Origin: Afipia sp.
GTDB taxonomy: Bacteria; Pseudomonadota; Alphaproteobacteria; Rhizobiales; Xanthobacteraceae
Assembly: GCA_020056155.1 (NCBI GenBank)
Contig: JAGVII010000397.1
Span: forward strand, 1 to 5,335
Direction of reading: 5' to 3'
DNA length: 5,335 nt
In this document: one piece after another, positions 1 through 5,335 of the stretch
How the letters are laid out: the number at the start of each line of letters is the position of its first letter
Numbering within the stretch: position 1 is the stretch's first letter
The notes under the pieces: generated by a model
What the model saw: only the letters and a program-made list of their open reading frames with translations
Database searches by the model: none
What the model was told of the DNA's origin: nothing
Program-made: the position numbers and the translations under genes

Positions 1-321
1 CGACAGGCCGATATTGTAGAGCACGATTCCAAAACACGCGGCGATCAACCCGATGGTCAGGGTGACGATCGATGGCCGGATCACGTGCAGCAGTGCGACG
101 ACCAGCGCCGTTATTCCGAACACATAGTGTTTGAACAGGTAGGTCATCGTCAGCCGTGTCTTGCACAGCATGGTCTGCAAGCCGGCGTCGCATTCGAGGC
201 GGACCTGTGCGAACTCGATGGCCAAATAGCGCAGATAGAGGGCGTATCCGATAGTGAGAAATCCCACGACCAGAATCCATTGCACCTGATAGGGCGTCAG
301 TCTGAACGGCTCTTTTTTCAT
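1..321 (-). CDS. Small multi-pass membrane protein, unknown function (3' end cut by window edge)
   Basis: Read on the minus strand from ATG at 321, the frame stays open for 107 codons to the window edge, so the C-terminus is missing. The protein starts MKKEPFRLTPYQVQW. Three hydrophobic segments are visible, at about residues 14-34, 66-81 and 84-106, which indicates an inner-membrane protein. The loop between the first two carries Cys44 and Cys53. With the Lys/Arg-rich N-terminus placed in the cytoplasm, that loop would be periplasmic, where the two cysteines could form a disulphide; this is inference. ATG 321 is the only plausible start between the in-frame TAA that ends the upstream minus-strand gene and the protein body. 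I see no clear Shine-Dalgarno sequence in front of it. The gene lies 57 bases downstream of the SPOR-like gene on the same strand, so they may share a transcript. I do not recognise a named family; it looks like a conserved hypothetical protein of this bacterial group. Confidence 0.72.
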   Translation of the reverse strand, partial: MKKEPFRLTPYQVQWILVVGFLTIGYALYLRYLAIEFAQVRLECDAGLQTMLCKTRLTMTYLFKHYVFGITALVVALLHVIRPSIVTLTIGLIAACFGIVLYNIGLS

Positions 322-378
322 GTGCCGAATATGGTTCGGATCGGATGACGATACAACCCGGACAGCAGGATTTGGACG

Positions 379-1512
379 TTACCTGTTGCCGAAAAACGAG
401 CTGAACGATGATGTTTTGGGTTGCTCCTGGACCGGCTCGCTGCGCTGTTTGCTCCGCCGCTTTGCGCGATGAACCGCGGCGTCCGGCTTTTTTGCCTCCG
501 GCTGTTTTTCGCTGACCATGCTGAGGCGCTGGCCCTCGTACACGGACGTTTCGCACGGGCGATTGCTCTCGGTCAGGAATCCCGCGCACAGCTTCGCGGC
601 CTCTGCAGCATCGGACAGCGGTCCGGCAACCAGCCGCAGCTGCATTCCCAGTCCGTTATGATGTTCCTTCACCACAATAATGGGCTGCAGCGATGCAAGG
701 TGTTGCGAATAGACTTTGAGCGCCCCCCGCCAGACGGCTCGGAGCCCCTCGATCGACTTGGCGCCACCGAGATCCACGCCGAACTCGGTCTTGCGAACGA
801 TACTCGCCGATGGCGTTTCGCTTGCAATTGGTTCTGATGGGGCAATGGCGGCGGTCACCGTCGGTGCGGGATCGGCGGGTGGGGCATCGGCTTTCTGCTC
901 CGCTGGTTTGGCCTCGGCGGGCTTTGCGGGAGCAGGAGACGCTGCCGGAGCTGCGGTCGCGACCGGTGCGATCTTGGGAGGCAGTGCTGCCGGTTCAGCT
1001 TTTGTCTCTGCGGCAGGTTTGACCGGCCCGATCAGGTCGGCTTCAGCGGACGCGGCCGGTAGGGCCAGCGCGGGTGCTGTTGCTGGAGGCGCCGCCTGCG
1101 GAATCGCCGGCAGTGGCGCGGCTTCCGGCCGCGCCAGCGCACCGGTGACCGAATCCAGTCCCTGTTCAAGCACGGTCACGCGCGCGTACAGACGGTCGCG
1201 GTCGCCGTTGAGCGTCTCGACCGCCGCCGCAAGTTCCCGTGCCTTGTTCTGGCTTTCCCTGGCGATCCACTGAACCTGTTGGGTCTGCCGCGCGACTTCG
1301 GCGGATGCCAGTTGATCGCGATTGATTGCCGCCGGCGATCTCGTCGCGAGAATGGCAACGATCAGCACTCCGACTGAGCCCACGCCCCACGACGCCAGCC
1401 GCCACATCGACCGGCCGTCGAATTCGTCCTCTTCCGCAAGAAAGCGATTGATCCAGCCGGCGCCATCGCCGTCCGTCAGATCGTCGCGGAATTGGTTGCG
1501 GTCCTTGGTCAT
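379..1512 (-). CDS. Single-span membrane protein with C-terminal SPOR-like domain
   Basis: This 377-residue protein has a bitopic membrane layout. Residues 1-38 are hydrophilic, acidic and presumably cytoplasmic. Residues 39-57 form one transmembrane helix. Residues 66-126 are charged and helical, probably a coiled coil. Residues 128-240 form an Ala/Pro-rich linker with Lys-Pro-Ala-Glu stretches, suited to spanning the periplasm. Residues 242-330 look like a SPOR domain: FGVDLGGAKS at the front, LRLVAGP at 292-298, then AAKLC (Cys309) and Cys320, a Cys pair like that seen in many alphaproteobacterial SPOR domains. A basic tail ends in FFGNR. Known SPOR domains bind denuded glycan strands at the division septum, so a cell-envelope or division role is plausible but inferred. 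The gene diverges from glmU and lies upstream of a small membrane protein gene. ATG 1512 is preceded by GGAGGG, although the spacing is long. The SPOR assignment comes from motif recognition; the coding call is much firmer. Confidence 0.85.
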   Translation of the reverse strand: MTKDRNQFRDDLTDGDGAGWINRFLAEEDEFDGRSMWRLASWGVGSVGVLIVAILATRSPAAINRDQLASAEVARQTQQVQWIARESQNKARELAAAVETLNGDRDRLYARVTVLEQGLDSVTGALARPEAAPLPAIPQAAPPATAPALALPAASAEADLIGPVKPAAETKAEPAALPPKIAPVATAAPAASPAPAKPAEAKPAEQKADAPPADPAPTVTAAIAPSEPIASETPSASIVRKTEFGVDLGGAKSIEGLRAVWRGALKVYSQHLASLQPIIVVKEHHNGLGMQLRLVAGPLSDAAEAAKLCAGFLTESNRPCETSVYEGQRLSMVSEKQPEAKKPDAAVHRAKRRSKQRSEPVQEQPKTSSFSSFFGNR

Positions 1513-1524
1513 AGCGCAGCGCGG

Positions 1525-1530
1525 CCCTCC
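1525..1530 (-). promoter_or_regulatory. Shine-Dalgarno sequence of the SPOR-like gene, long spacing
   Basis: GGAGGG on the minus strand ends 12 bases before ATG 1512. This is a strong anti-16S match but farther from the start than the usual 5-9 bases. No other in-frame ATG, GTG or TTG lies between it and ATG 1512, so the start is kept. Confidence 0.5.
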
Positions 1531-1664
1531 CGTGGCCCCGGCGAATCATTGTGTAAAGATTAACAGGAAAGCCGGGGTCCGCGCGCGCAGCGGAGCGTCC
1601 AAAACGCTTTTGTCCTTCGGCGCTCTCGGGTAAGACGGCGCCGGCGCGCTTCTGCGTGTGGCAC

Positions 1665-1669
1665 AGGGA
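1665..1669 (+). promoter_or_regulatory. Shine-Dalgarno sequence deciding the glmU start
   Basis: AGGGA sits 6 bases before ATG 1676, ideal spacing. The in-frame GTG at 1658 lies upstream of this site and has no ribosome binding site of its own, so ATG 1676 is preferred. The resulting protein begins [16 protein letters not shown], which places the nucleotide-binding loop where GlmU proteins usually have it. Confidence 0.7.
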
Positions 1670-1675
1670 AAACGC

Positions 1676-3037
1676 ATGTCCGGCAGAACCACCCTCACGA
1701 TCGTGCTCGCGGCCGGCGAAGGCACCCGCATGCGTTCGAGCTTGCCCAAGGTGCTGCATCCCATCGCGGGCCGGCCCTTGATTGCCCATGTGCTTGCGGC
1801 GGCGCCCGGCGGCAAGAACGATGCGATTGCCGTGGTGGTCGGCCCCGATCATCAGGCCGTGATCGACGAGATCGGACGCGCGCGTCCGGACGCGAAAACC
1901 TTCGTTCAGCGCGAGCGGCTCGGCACGGCTCATGCCGTGCTGGCGGCGCGGGAAGCCATTGCGGAAGGCGCCGACGATATTCTCATCGCCTTCGGCGACA
2001 CGCCGCTGATTGATGCGACGACGTTCGAGCGAATGAAAGCCGCGCTGAAGGATGGCGCGGCGCTGGCGGTGCTGGGATTCCGTGCTGCCGACCCAACGGG
2101 GTATGGGCGGCTGCTGGAAGACAACGGGCAACTTGCTGCGATCCGCGAACACGCCGACGCCAGCGAGGCCGAGCGTGCCGTCACGCTTTGCAATGCAGGC
2201 GTTATGGCGTTCGCGGGCAAGACCGCGCTGAAAATCCTTGACGCTATCGGCAATGGCAACAGCAAGGGCGAGTACTATCTAACTGATGCGGTGGCGATCG
2301 TGCGCGAGCTTGGCTTGCGGGCGGTTGTGATCGAAACCAGTGAGGACGAAGTGCGCGGAATCAACACCAAGGCCCAGCTCGCTGAAGCCGAACAGGTGAT
2401 GCAGCGCAAGCTGCGGCAGGCCGCGCTTGACGCGGGCGTTACGCTGATCGCGCCGGAAACGGTTTTTCTTTCGGCTGATACGACATTCGGCAAGGATGTC
2501 ACCATCGAACCGTTCGTCGTTATCGGCCCGGGCGTTGCGATTGACGACGGCGCGGTGATTCATTCGTTCTCGAACATCGTCGGCGCACGCATCGGCAAGG
2601 GTGCATCCATCGGTCCTTACGCGCGGCTGCGGCCGGGCACCGTGCTGGGCGAGGGCGTTCGCATCGGCAACTTCGTCGAGACCAAAGCCGCCGATCTGGA
2701 AGCCGGCGTGAAGGTCAATCACCTGACCTATATCGGCGATACCCATATCGGCGAGAACGCCAACATCGGCGCAGGCACCATTACCTGTAACTACGACGGC
2801 TTCGACAAGCATCGCACCGAGATCGGCGCGGGCGCGTTCGTCGGCTCCAACTCGTCGCTGGTTGCGCCGGTGAAGATCGGCGCGGGCGCGTTTATCGGAT
2901 CGGGCTCCGTCGTGACCCAGGACGTGCCCGACGATTCGCTCGCGGTCGAACGCAGCCAGCAGACCATCCGCGAGGGGTGGGCAAAACGCTTCCGCGACAT
3001 GAAAATGCTCAATCGGAAGCCCAAAAGTCAGAAATAA
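1676..3037 (+). CDS. glmU: Bifunctional N-acetylglucosamine-1-phosphate uridyltransferase / glucosamine-1-phosphate acetyltransferase
   Basis: GlmU acetylates glucosamine-1-phosphate with acetyl-CoA and then couples the product to UTP, giving UDP-GlcNAc for peptidoglycan and lipid A; it acts in the cytoplasm as a trimer. The 453-residue length is normal for the family. Residues 7-230 are the pyrophosphorylase domain: [11 protein letters not shown] at 11-21 with PK at 24-25, [10 protein letters not shown] at 78-87, the metal-binding GDTP at 107-110 (Asp108), YGR at 143-145, GEYYLTD at 198-204 and GIN at 228-230 (Asn230). A linker helix follows at about 232-250. Residues 252-425 form the left-handed beta-helix of hexapeptide repeats, with RLRPG at 317-321, FVETK at 333-337, the expected catalytic His349 in VNHLTY, and [13 protein letters not shown] at 363-375. 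A basic tail closes the protein. All expected active-site motifs are present, with no frameshift. GlmS, the first enzyme of the same pathway, is encoded 132 bases downstream on the same strand. Confidence 0.98.
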   Translation: MSGRTTLTIVLAAGEGTRMRSSLPKVLHPIAGRPLIAHVLAAAPGGKNDAIAVVVGPDHQAVIDEIGRARPDAKTFVQRERLGTAHAVLAAREAIAEGADDILIAFGDTPLIDATTFERMKAALKDGAALAVLGFRAADPTGYGRLLEDNGQLAAIREHADASEAERAVTLCNAGVMAFAGKTALKILDAIGNGNSKGEYYLTDAVAIVRELGLRAVVIETSEDEVRGINTKAQLAEAEQVMQRKLRQAALDAGVTLIAPETVFLSADTTFGKDVTIEPFVVIGPGVAIDDGAVIHSFSNIVGARIGKGASIGPYARLRPGTVLGEGVRIGNFVETKAADLEAGVKVNHLTYIGDTHIGENANIGAGTITCNYDGFDKHRTEIGAGAFVGSNSSLVAPVKIGAGAFIGSGSVVTQDVPDDSLAVERSQQTIREGWAKRFRDMKMLNRKPKSQK

Positions 3038-3169
3038 GGCGCAGTCCGTTACCGCGCTGATTTCGTTAACGGTTTACCCTGTCTCAATCCGCAACAATTG
3101 TTGAGGCGGAAACGTGGTAATCCTCGGTACATAAGGCCGCATTGGGGCGGGCTGGAGACATCGAACCGC
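3038..3169 (+). promoter_or_regulatory. glmU-glmS intergenic region with overlapping inverted repeats
   Basis: These 132 bases lie between two same-strand pathway genes, long enough to hold a promoter or leader for glmS. A motif GTTAACGGTTTACCC lies at 3065-3079. A perfect 12-base palindrome CAACAATTGTTG lies at 3092-3103. Two further pairs interlock with it: CTCAA (3083-3087) with TTGAG (3101-3105), and TCCGC (3088-3092) with GCGGA (3106-3110). I see no convincing -35/-10 pair and no U-tract terminator for glmU. Whether glmS is transcribed from glmU or from its own promoter cannot be decided from the sequence. Confidence 0.35.
3154..3158 (+). promoter_or_regulatory. Shine-Dalgarno sequence of glmS
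   Basis: GGAGA lies 11 bases before ATG 3170, slightly long spacing. The start is fixed independently: glutamine amidotransferases of this class need Cys directly after the removed initiator Met, and ATG 3170 is followed by TGC, giving MCGIVG. Confidence 0.5.
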
Positions 3170-4996
3170 ATGTGCGGAATTGTAGGAATTCTCGGACGGG
3201 GACCGGTCGCGGAGCAACTGGTCGACTCGCTCAAGCGTCTTGAGTATCGCGGATACGACTCGGCCGGCGTCGCCACGCTCGAAGGCGTGCTGCTCGATCG
3301 CCGCCGCGCGAAGGGCAAGCTGAAAAATCTCGAAGCCGTCCTCAAGTCCTCGCCGCTTGCGGGTCACATCGGTATCGGACACACGCGCTGGGCCACCCAC
3401 GGCAAGCCGACCGAGAACAACGCGCATCCGCATGCGACCGACAATGTCGCCGTGGTCCATAACGGCATCATCGAAAATTTCCGCGACCTGCGCACGCAGC
3501 TCGAGGCGCAGGGCGCGACGTTCTCCAGCGAGACCGACACCGAGGTCGTCGCGCATCTGGTGAATTCGTATCTCGCCAAGGGCCTGTCGCCCGCAGACGC
3601 CGTGAAGGCAACGCTGCCGAAGCTGCACGGCGCGTTCGCGCTGGCTTTCATTTTCAAGGGCGAAGAAAATTTGATGATCGGCGCCCGCAAGGGTTCGCCG
3701 CTCGCGGTCGGCTACGGCGACGGCGAGATGTATCTCGGCTCCGACGCCATCGCGCTCGGACCGTTCACCGACACCATCAGCTATCTCGATGACGGCGACT
3801 GGGTCGTTCTCTCCCGCGCCGATGCGACCGTGTACGACGACAAGAACGCCGTGGTTGAACGCGAGATCGTCAAGCACAACACCGCGACGTCGCTGGTGGA
3901 CAAGGCGAACTACCGCCACTTCATGGCGAAGGAGATTCACGAGCAGCCCGAGGTCGTCGGTCACACGCTGGCGCACTACGTCGATATGGCCACCGAGAAG
4001 GTGGCGATGCCGGTCAAACTGCCGTTCGATTTCAAAGACATTCAGCGCGTGTCGATCACGGCCTGCGGCACCGCGAGCTACGCGGGCTTTGTCGCAAAAT
4101 ACTGGTTCGAGCGTCTCGCGCGGCTGCCGGTCGAACTCGATGTCGCCTCGGAATTTCGATATCGCGAAGCCCCGCTGCGCAAGGGCGATCTCGCGATCTT
4201 CATTTCGCAGTCGGGAGAGACCGCCGATACGCTGGCGGCGCTGCGCTATGCCAAGTCGCAGGGGCTGCACACTATCTCCGTGGTCAACGTGCCGACCTCG
4301 ACCATCGCGCGCGAAAGCGAGACCGCGCTGCCGACGCTGGCCGGGCCTGAAATCGGCGTGGCCTCGACCAAAGCCTTCACATGCCAGCTTGCGGCGCTGG
4401 CGACGATCGCCATTGCGGCGGGCAGGGCACGCGGCGAACTGTCCGAGACCGACGAGACCAAACTCGTGCATGGCCTTATCGAGGTGCCGCGTCTGATGAC
4501 GCAGGCGCTTGCGCTCGAACCGCAGATCGAGAAGCTCGCCCGCGACATCGCCAAGAGCCAGGACGTGCTTTATCTCGGCCGCGGCACCAACTATCCGCTG
4601 GCGCTGGAAGGCGCGCTGAAGCTGAAGGAAATTTCCTACATCCATGCCGAAGGCTACGCGGCCGGCGAACTCAAGCACGGCCCGATCGCGCTGATCGACG
4701 AAAAGATGCCTGTGGTCGTGATCGCGCCTTACGATCGCGTGTTCGAGAAGACGGTGTCGAACATGCAGGAGGTCGCGGCGCGCGGCGGCAGGATCATCCT
4801 GATGACCGACGCACGGGGTGCCAGGGAGGCGACTGTCGACTCGCTGGTGACGATTATCCTGCCCGACATGCCGGCCACGGTGACGCCGCTGGTCTATGCG
4901 ATCCCGGTGCAGTTGCTGGCCTATCACACGGCCGTCGTCATGGGCACCGACGTCGACCAGCCGCGGAACCTCGCCAAATCTGTGACCGTCGAGTAA
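3170..4996 (+). CDS. glmS: Glutamine--fructose-6-phosphate aminotransferase (isomerizing)
   Basis: GlmS converts fructose-6-phosphate and glutamine to glucosamine-6-phosphate and glutamate, the committed step of the hexosamine pathway, in the cytoplasm. The 608-residue length is typical. Residues 2 to about 240 are the class-II (Ntn-type) glutaminase domain: nucleophile Cys2 in MCGIVGILG, YRGYDSAG at 26-33, HTRWATHG at 71-78, HNGIIEN at 97-103 and ETDTE at 121-125. Two SIS sugar-isomerase domains follow, at about 285-425 and 455-600. The first contains ACGTASYAG at 298-306, the phosphate-binding SQSGET at 346-351 and EIGVASTKAFT at 394-404. The second contains LKLKEISYIHAE at 483-494 and LKHGP at 501-505. 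The C-terminus ends DQPRNLAKSVTVE, with the conserved Lys603 of the fructose-6-phosphate site. No key residue is missing. There is no recognisable glmS ribozyme in the leader. The gene follows glmU and precedes a DUF502 membrane-protein gene. Confidence 0.98.
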   Translation: MCGIVGILGRGPVAEQLVDSLKRLEYRGYDSAGVATLEGVLLDRRRAKGKLKNLEAVLKSSPLAGHIGIGHTRWATHGKPTENNAHPHATDNVAVVHNGIIENFRDLRTQLEAQGATFSSETDTEVVAHLVNSYLAKGLSPADAVKATLPKLHGAFALAFIFKGEENLMIGARKGSPLAVGYGDGEMYLGSDAIALGPFTDTISYLDDGDWVVLSRADATVYDDKNAVVEREIVKHNTATSLVDKANYRHFMAKEIHEQPEVVGHTLAHYVDMATEKVAMPVKLPFDFKDIQRVSITACGTASYAGFVAKYWFERLARLPVELDVASEFRYREAPLRKGDLAIFISQSGETADTLAALRYAKSQGLHTISVVNVPTSTIARESETALPTLAGPEIGVASTKAFTCQLAALATIAIAAGRARGELSETDETKLVHGLIEVPRLMTQALALEPQIEKLARDIAKSQDVLYLGRGTNYPLALEGALKLKEISYIHAEGYAAGELKHGPIALIDEKMPVVVIAPYDRVFEKTVSNMQEVAARGGRIILMTDARGAREATVDSLVTIILPDMPATVTPLVYAIPVQLLAYHTAVVMGTDVDQPRNLAKSVTVE

Positions 4997-5018
4997 GACG
5001 CAGGCTGACAAACGGTCG

Positions 5019-5041
5019 CAGCGCAGGCGGTTCGCGCGCTG
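5019..5041 (+). terminator. GC-rich hairpin 3' of glmS, no U tract
   Basis: CAGCGC (5019-5024) pairs with GCGCTG (5036-5041), and inside it GCG (5027-5029) pairs with CGC (5033-5035) around a GTT loop, leaving a 2-base AG bulge. The stem begins 23 bases after the glmS stop codon. It is followed by AAAAGTC rather than a run of T, so it is not a classical intrinsic terminator. It may be an mRNA 3'-end stabiliser, a weak terminator or a chance structure. Confidence 0.35.
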
Positions 5042-5061
5042 AAAAGTCTGATACAGTGGTG

Positions 5062-5091
5062 TCGCAATAATTTGCGATGTTATTCTAACAT
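5062..5091 (+). repeat. Two adjoining inverted repeats upstream of the DUF502 gene
   Basis: TCGCAA-TAAT-TTGCGA (5062-5077) is a perfect 6-base inverted repeat with a 4-base centre. Directly joined to it, sharing base 5077, is ATGTTA-TTC-TAACAT (5077-5091), a second perfect 6-base inverted repeat. They sit in an AT-rich patch unusual for this GC-rich window and end 27 bases before the next start codon. AATAAT (5066-5071), within the first repeat, resembles a -10 box (five of six) but lacks a good -35. They may be an operator over a promoter or a pair of RNA hairpins. The symmetry is seen directly; the function is a guess. Confidence 0.5.
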
Positions 5092-5118
5092 TTCGCGTGA
5101 GGATGGTTCGGTTCTGCG

Positions 5119-5335
5119 ATGAATGAGACCACGCCCAACATGATCCCGGGAGGCGTTCCCCCCGTGCCGCCGCCGGATGTGCCGCGCGGTGCGATGGCGC
5201 GGCTGCGCCGCTATTTTCTGACCGGCCTGATTATCGCCGGTCCCATCGCGATTACGATCTACCTGATCTGGTGGTTCGTGACCTGGGTCGATGGCATCGT
5301 GCGGCCGTTTGTGCCGATCGCCTATCGTCCGGAAA
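5119..5335 (+). CDS. DUF502 family membrane protein (5' part only)
   Basis: From ATG 5119 the frame stays open for 72 codons to the right edge, so the C-terminal part is missing. The protein starts MNETTPNMIPGGVPPV, a Pro-rich N-terminal stretch of about 25 residues. This is followed by a basic segment (ARLRRYF, residues 27-33) and a hydrophobic transmembrane segment at about 34-58, then TWVDGIVRPFVP at 55-66. The RRYFLTGLIIAGPIAITIY pattern followed by a WVD-containing segment is characteristic of DUF502 proteins, a family of unknown function usually with two membrane spans near the N-terminus. A GAGGA (5099-5103) lies 15 bases before the start, too far to be convincing. ATG 5140 and ATG 5194 are in-frame alternatives, and the last would start right at the conserved region. 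The gene lies 122 bases after glmS on the same strand; a shared transcript is possible. Confidence 0.82.
   Translation, partial: MNETTPNMIPGGVPPVPPPDVPRGAMARLRRYFLTGLIIAGPIAITIYLIWWFVTWVDGIVRPFVPIAYRPE

Larger units (their letters stand above)
1513..1675. promoter_or_regulatory. Divergent intergenic region between SPOR-like gene and glmU
   Basis: These 163 bases separate two genes transcribed away from each other, so promoters for both should lie here or just inside the genes. I see no good -35/-10 pair on either strand. Visible elements are an AT-rich patch at 1548-1568, which reads GTTAATCTTTACAC on the minus strand and is the best candidate core for the minus promoter; a small inverted repeat CAAAA-CGC-TTTTG at 1600-1612; and a 10-base palindrome GCGCCGGCGC at 1638-1647. 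For glmU a weak TTGTCC (1610-1615) followed by TAAGAC (1631-1636) with a short 15-base gap is the nearest match. The regulatory role follows from gene arrangement; the exact sites are unproven. Confidence 0.45.

Noticed and set aside
85..348. An 87-codon plus-strand open frame at the left edge
   Set aside because: It is antisense to the membrane protein read on the minus strand, which has clear hydrophobic spans; the plus-strand product has no such features.
716..1273. A 185-codon plus-strand open frame rich in Ala, Gly and Ser
   Set aside because: It is the antisense of the Ala/Pro-rich linker and coiled coil of the SPOR-like gene; the repetitive composition comes from GC-rich Ala and Pro codons read backward.
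1638..1647. The palindrome GCGCCGGCGC in the divergent region
   Set aside because: Short G/C-only palindromes are expected by chance in DNA this GC-rich; nothing else marks it as a binding site.
1659..1673. A sigma-54-like promoter beginning TGGCAC upstream of glmU
   Set aside because: The GC expected at the -12 element falls on AC (1672-1673), and the site would overlap the glmU ribosome binding site.
1658..1675. A GTG start for glmU six codons upstream
   Set aside because: The AGGGA ribosome binding site lies between this GTG and ATG 1676 and is ideally spaced only for the ATG.
1166..2152. A 328-codon minus-strand open frame spanning parts of the SPOR-like gene, the divergent gap and glmU
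   Set aside because: In the glmU part it is also codon-aligned antisense to glmU. It crosses two well-supported genes and their promoter region, is rich in Arg and Gly, and shows no domain.
3098..3169. A TTG start adding 24 residues to GlmS
   Set aside because: The catalytic Cys must follow the initiator Met directly, which happens only with ATG 3170; an extended N-terminus would block the glutaminase nucleophile.
3038..3169. A glmS ribozyme in the glmS leader
   Set aside because: This ribozyme is known from Gram-positive bacteria. I recognise none of its conserved core in this 132-base gap, and the host looks alphaproteobacterial.
3074..5011. A 645-codon open frame on the minus strand covering all of glmS
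   Set aside because: Its codons are exact reverse complements of glmS codons. Stops would appear only where glmS uses TTA, CTA or TCA, which this high-GC gene never does. The translation is a low-complexity Arg/Gly/His/Asp-rich shadow with no recognisable domain.

Overview
The window is a GC-rich chromosomal segment of an alphaproteobacterium. Protein character and gene order (SPOR-type membrane protein divergent from glmU, then glmS, then a DUF502 gene) suggest the Bradyrhizobium/Nitrobacter/Rhodopseudomonas/Afipia group (Nitrobacteraceae, formerly Bradyrhizobiaceae). That placement is inferred from recognition, not from a search. The glmS gene has no TTA, CTA or TCA codons and glmU has almost none in the stretches examined, which fits a high-GC genome. 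No mobile element, CRISPR array, tRNA, rRNA or sign of recent transfer was seen.

Layout. Positions 1-321 (minus) hold the 5' part of a small multi-pass membrane protein that runs off the left edge. Positions 379-1512 (minus) hold a 377-residue single-span membrane protein with a coiled coil, a long Ala/Pro-rich linker and a C-terminal SPOR-like domain. These two minus-strand genes are 57 bases apart and may be co-transcribed. A 163-base divergent region (1513-1675) separates them from the plus-strand genes: glmU (1676-3037), glmS (3170-4996) and the first 72 codons of a DUF502 membrane protein (5119 to the right edge). No gene-free stretch exceeds 300 bases. The gaps of 132 bases (glmU-glmS) and 122 bases (glmS-DUF502) each hold inverted repeats that deserve a look.

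How the genes work together. GlmS makes glucosamine-6-phosphate from fructose-6-phosphate and glutamine. GlmU performs the last two steps to UDP-N-acetylglucosamine, the precursor of peptidoglycan and lipid A. The middle enzyme, the phosphoglucosamine mutase GlmM, is not in the window. SPOR domains in characterised proteins bind septal peptidoglycan stripped of stem peptides, so the divergent membrane protein may act on the polymer that the glm genes feed. That link rests on neighbourhood and domain type only. The region is mainly ordinary core metabolism, and I found no convincing undescribed system. The most interesting items are the non-coding inverted repeats on both sides of glmS and the uncharacterised SPOR-like protein.
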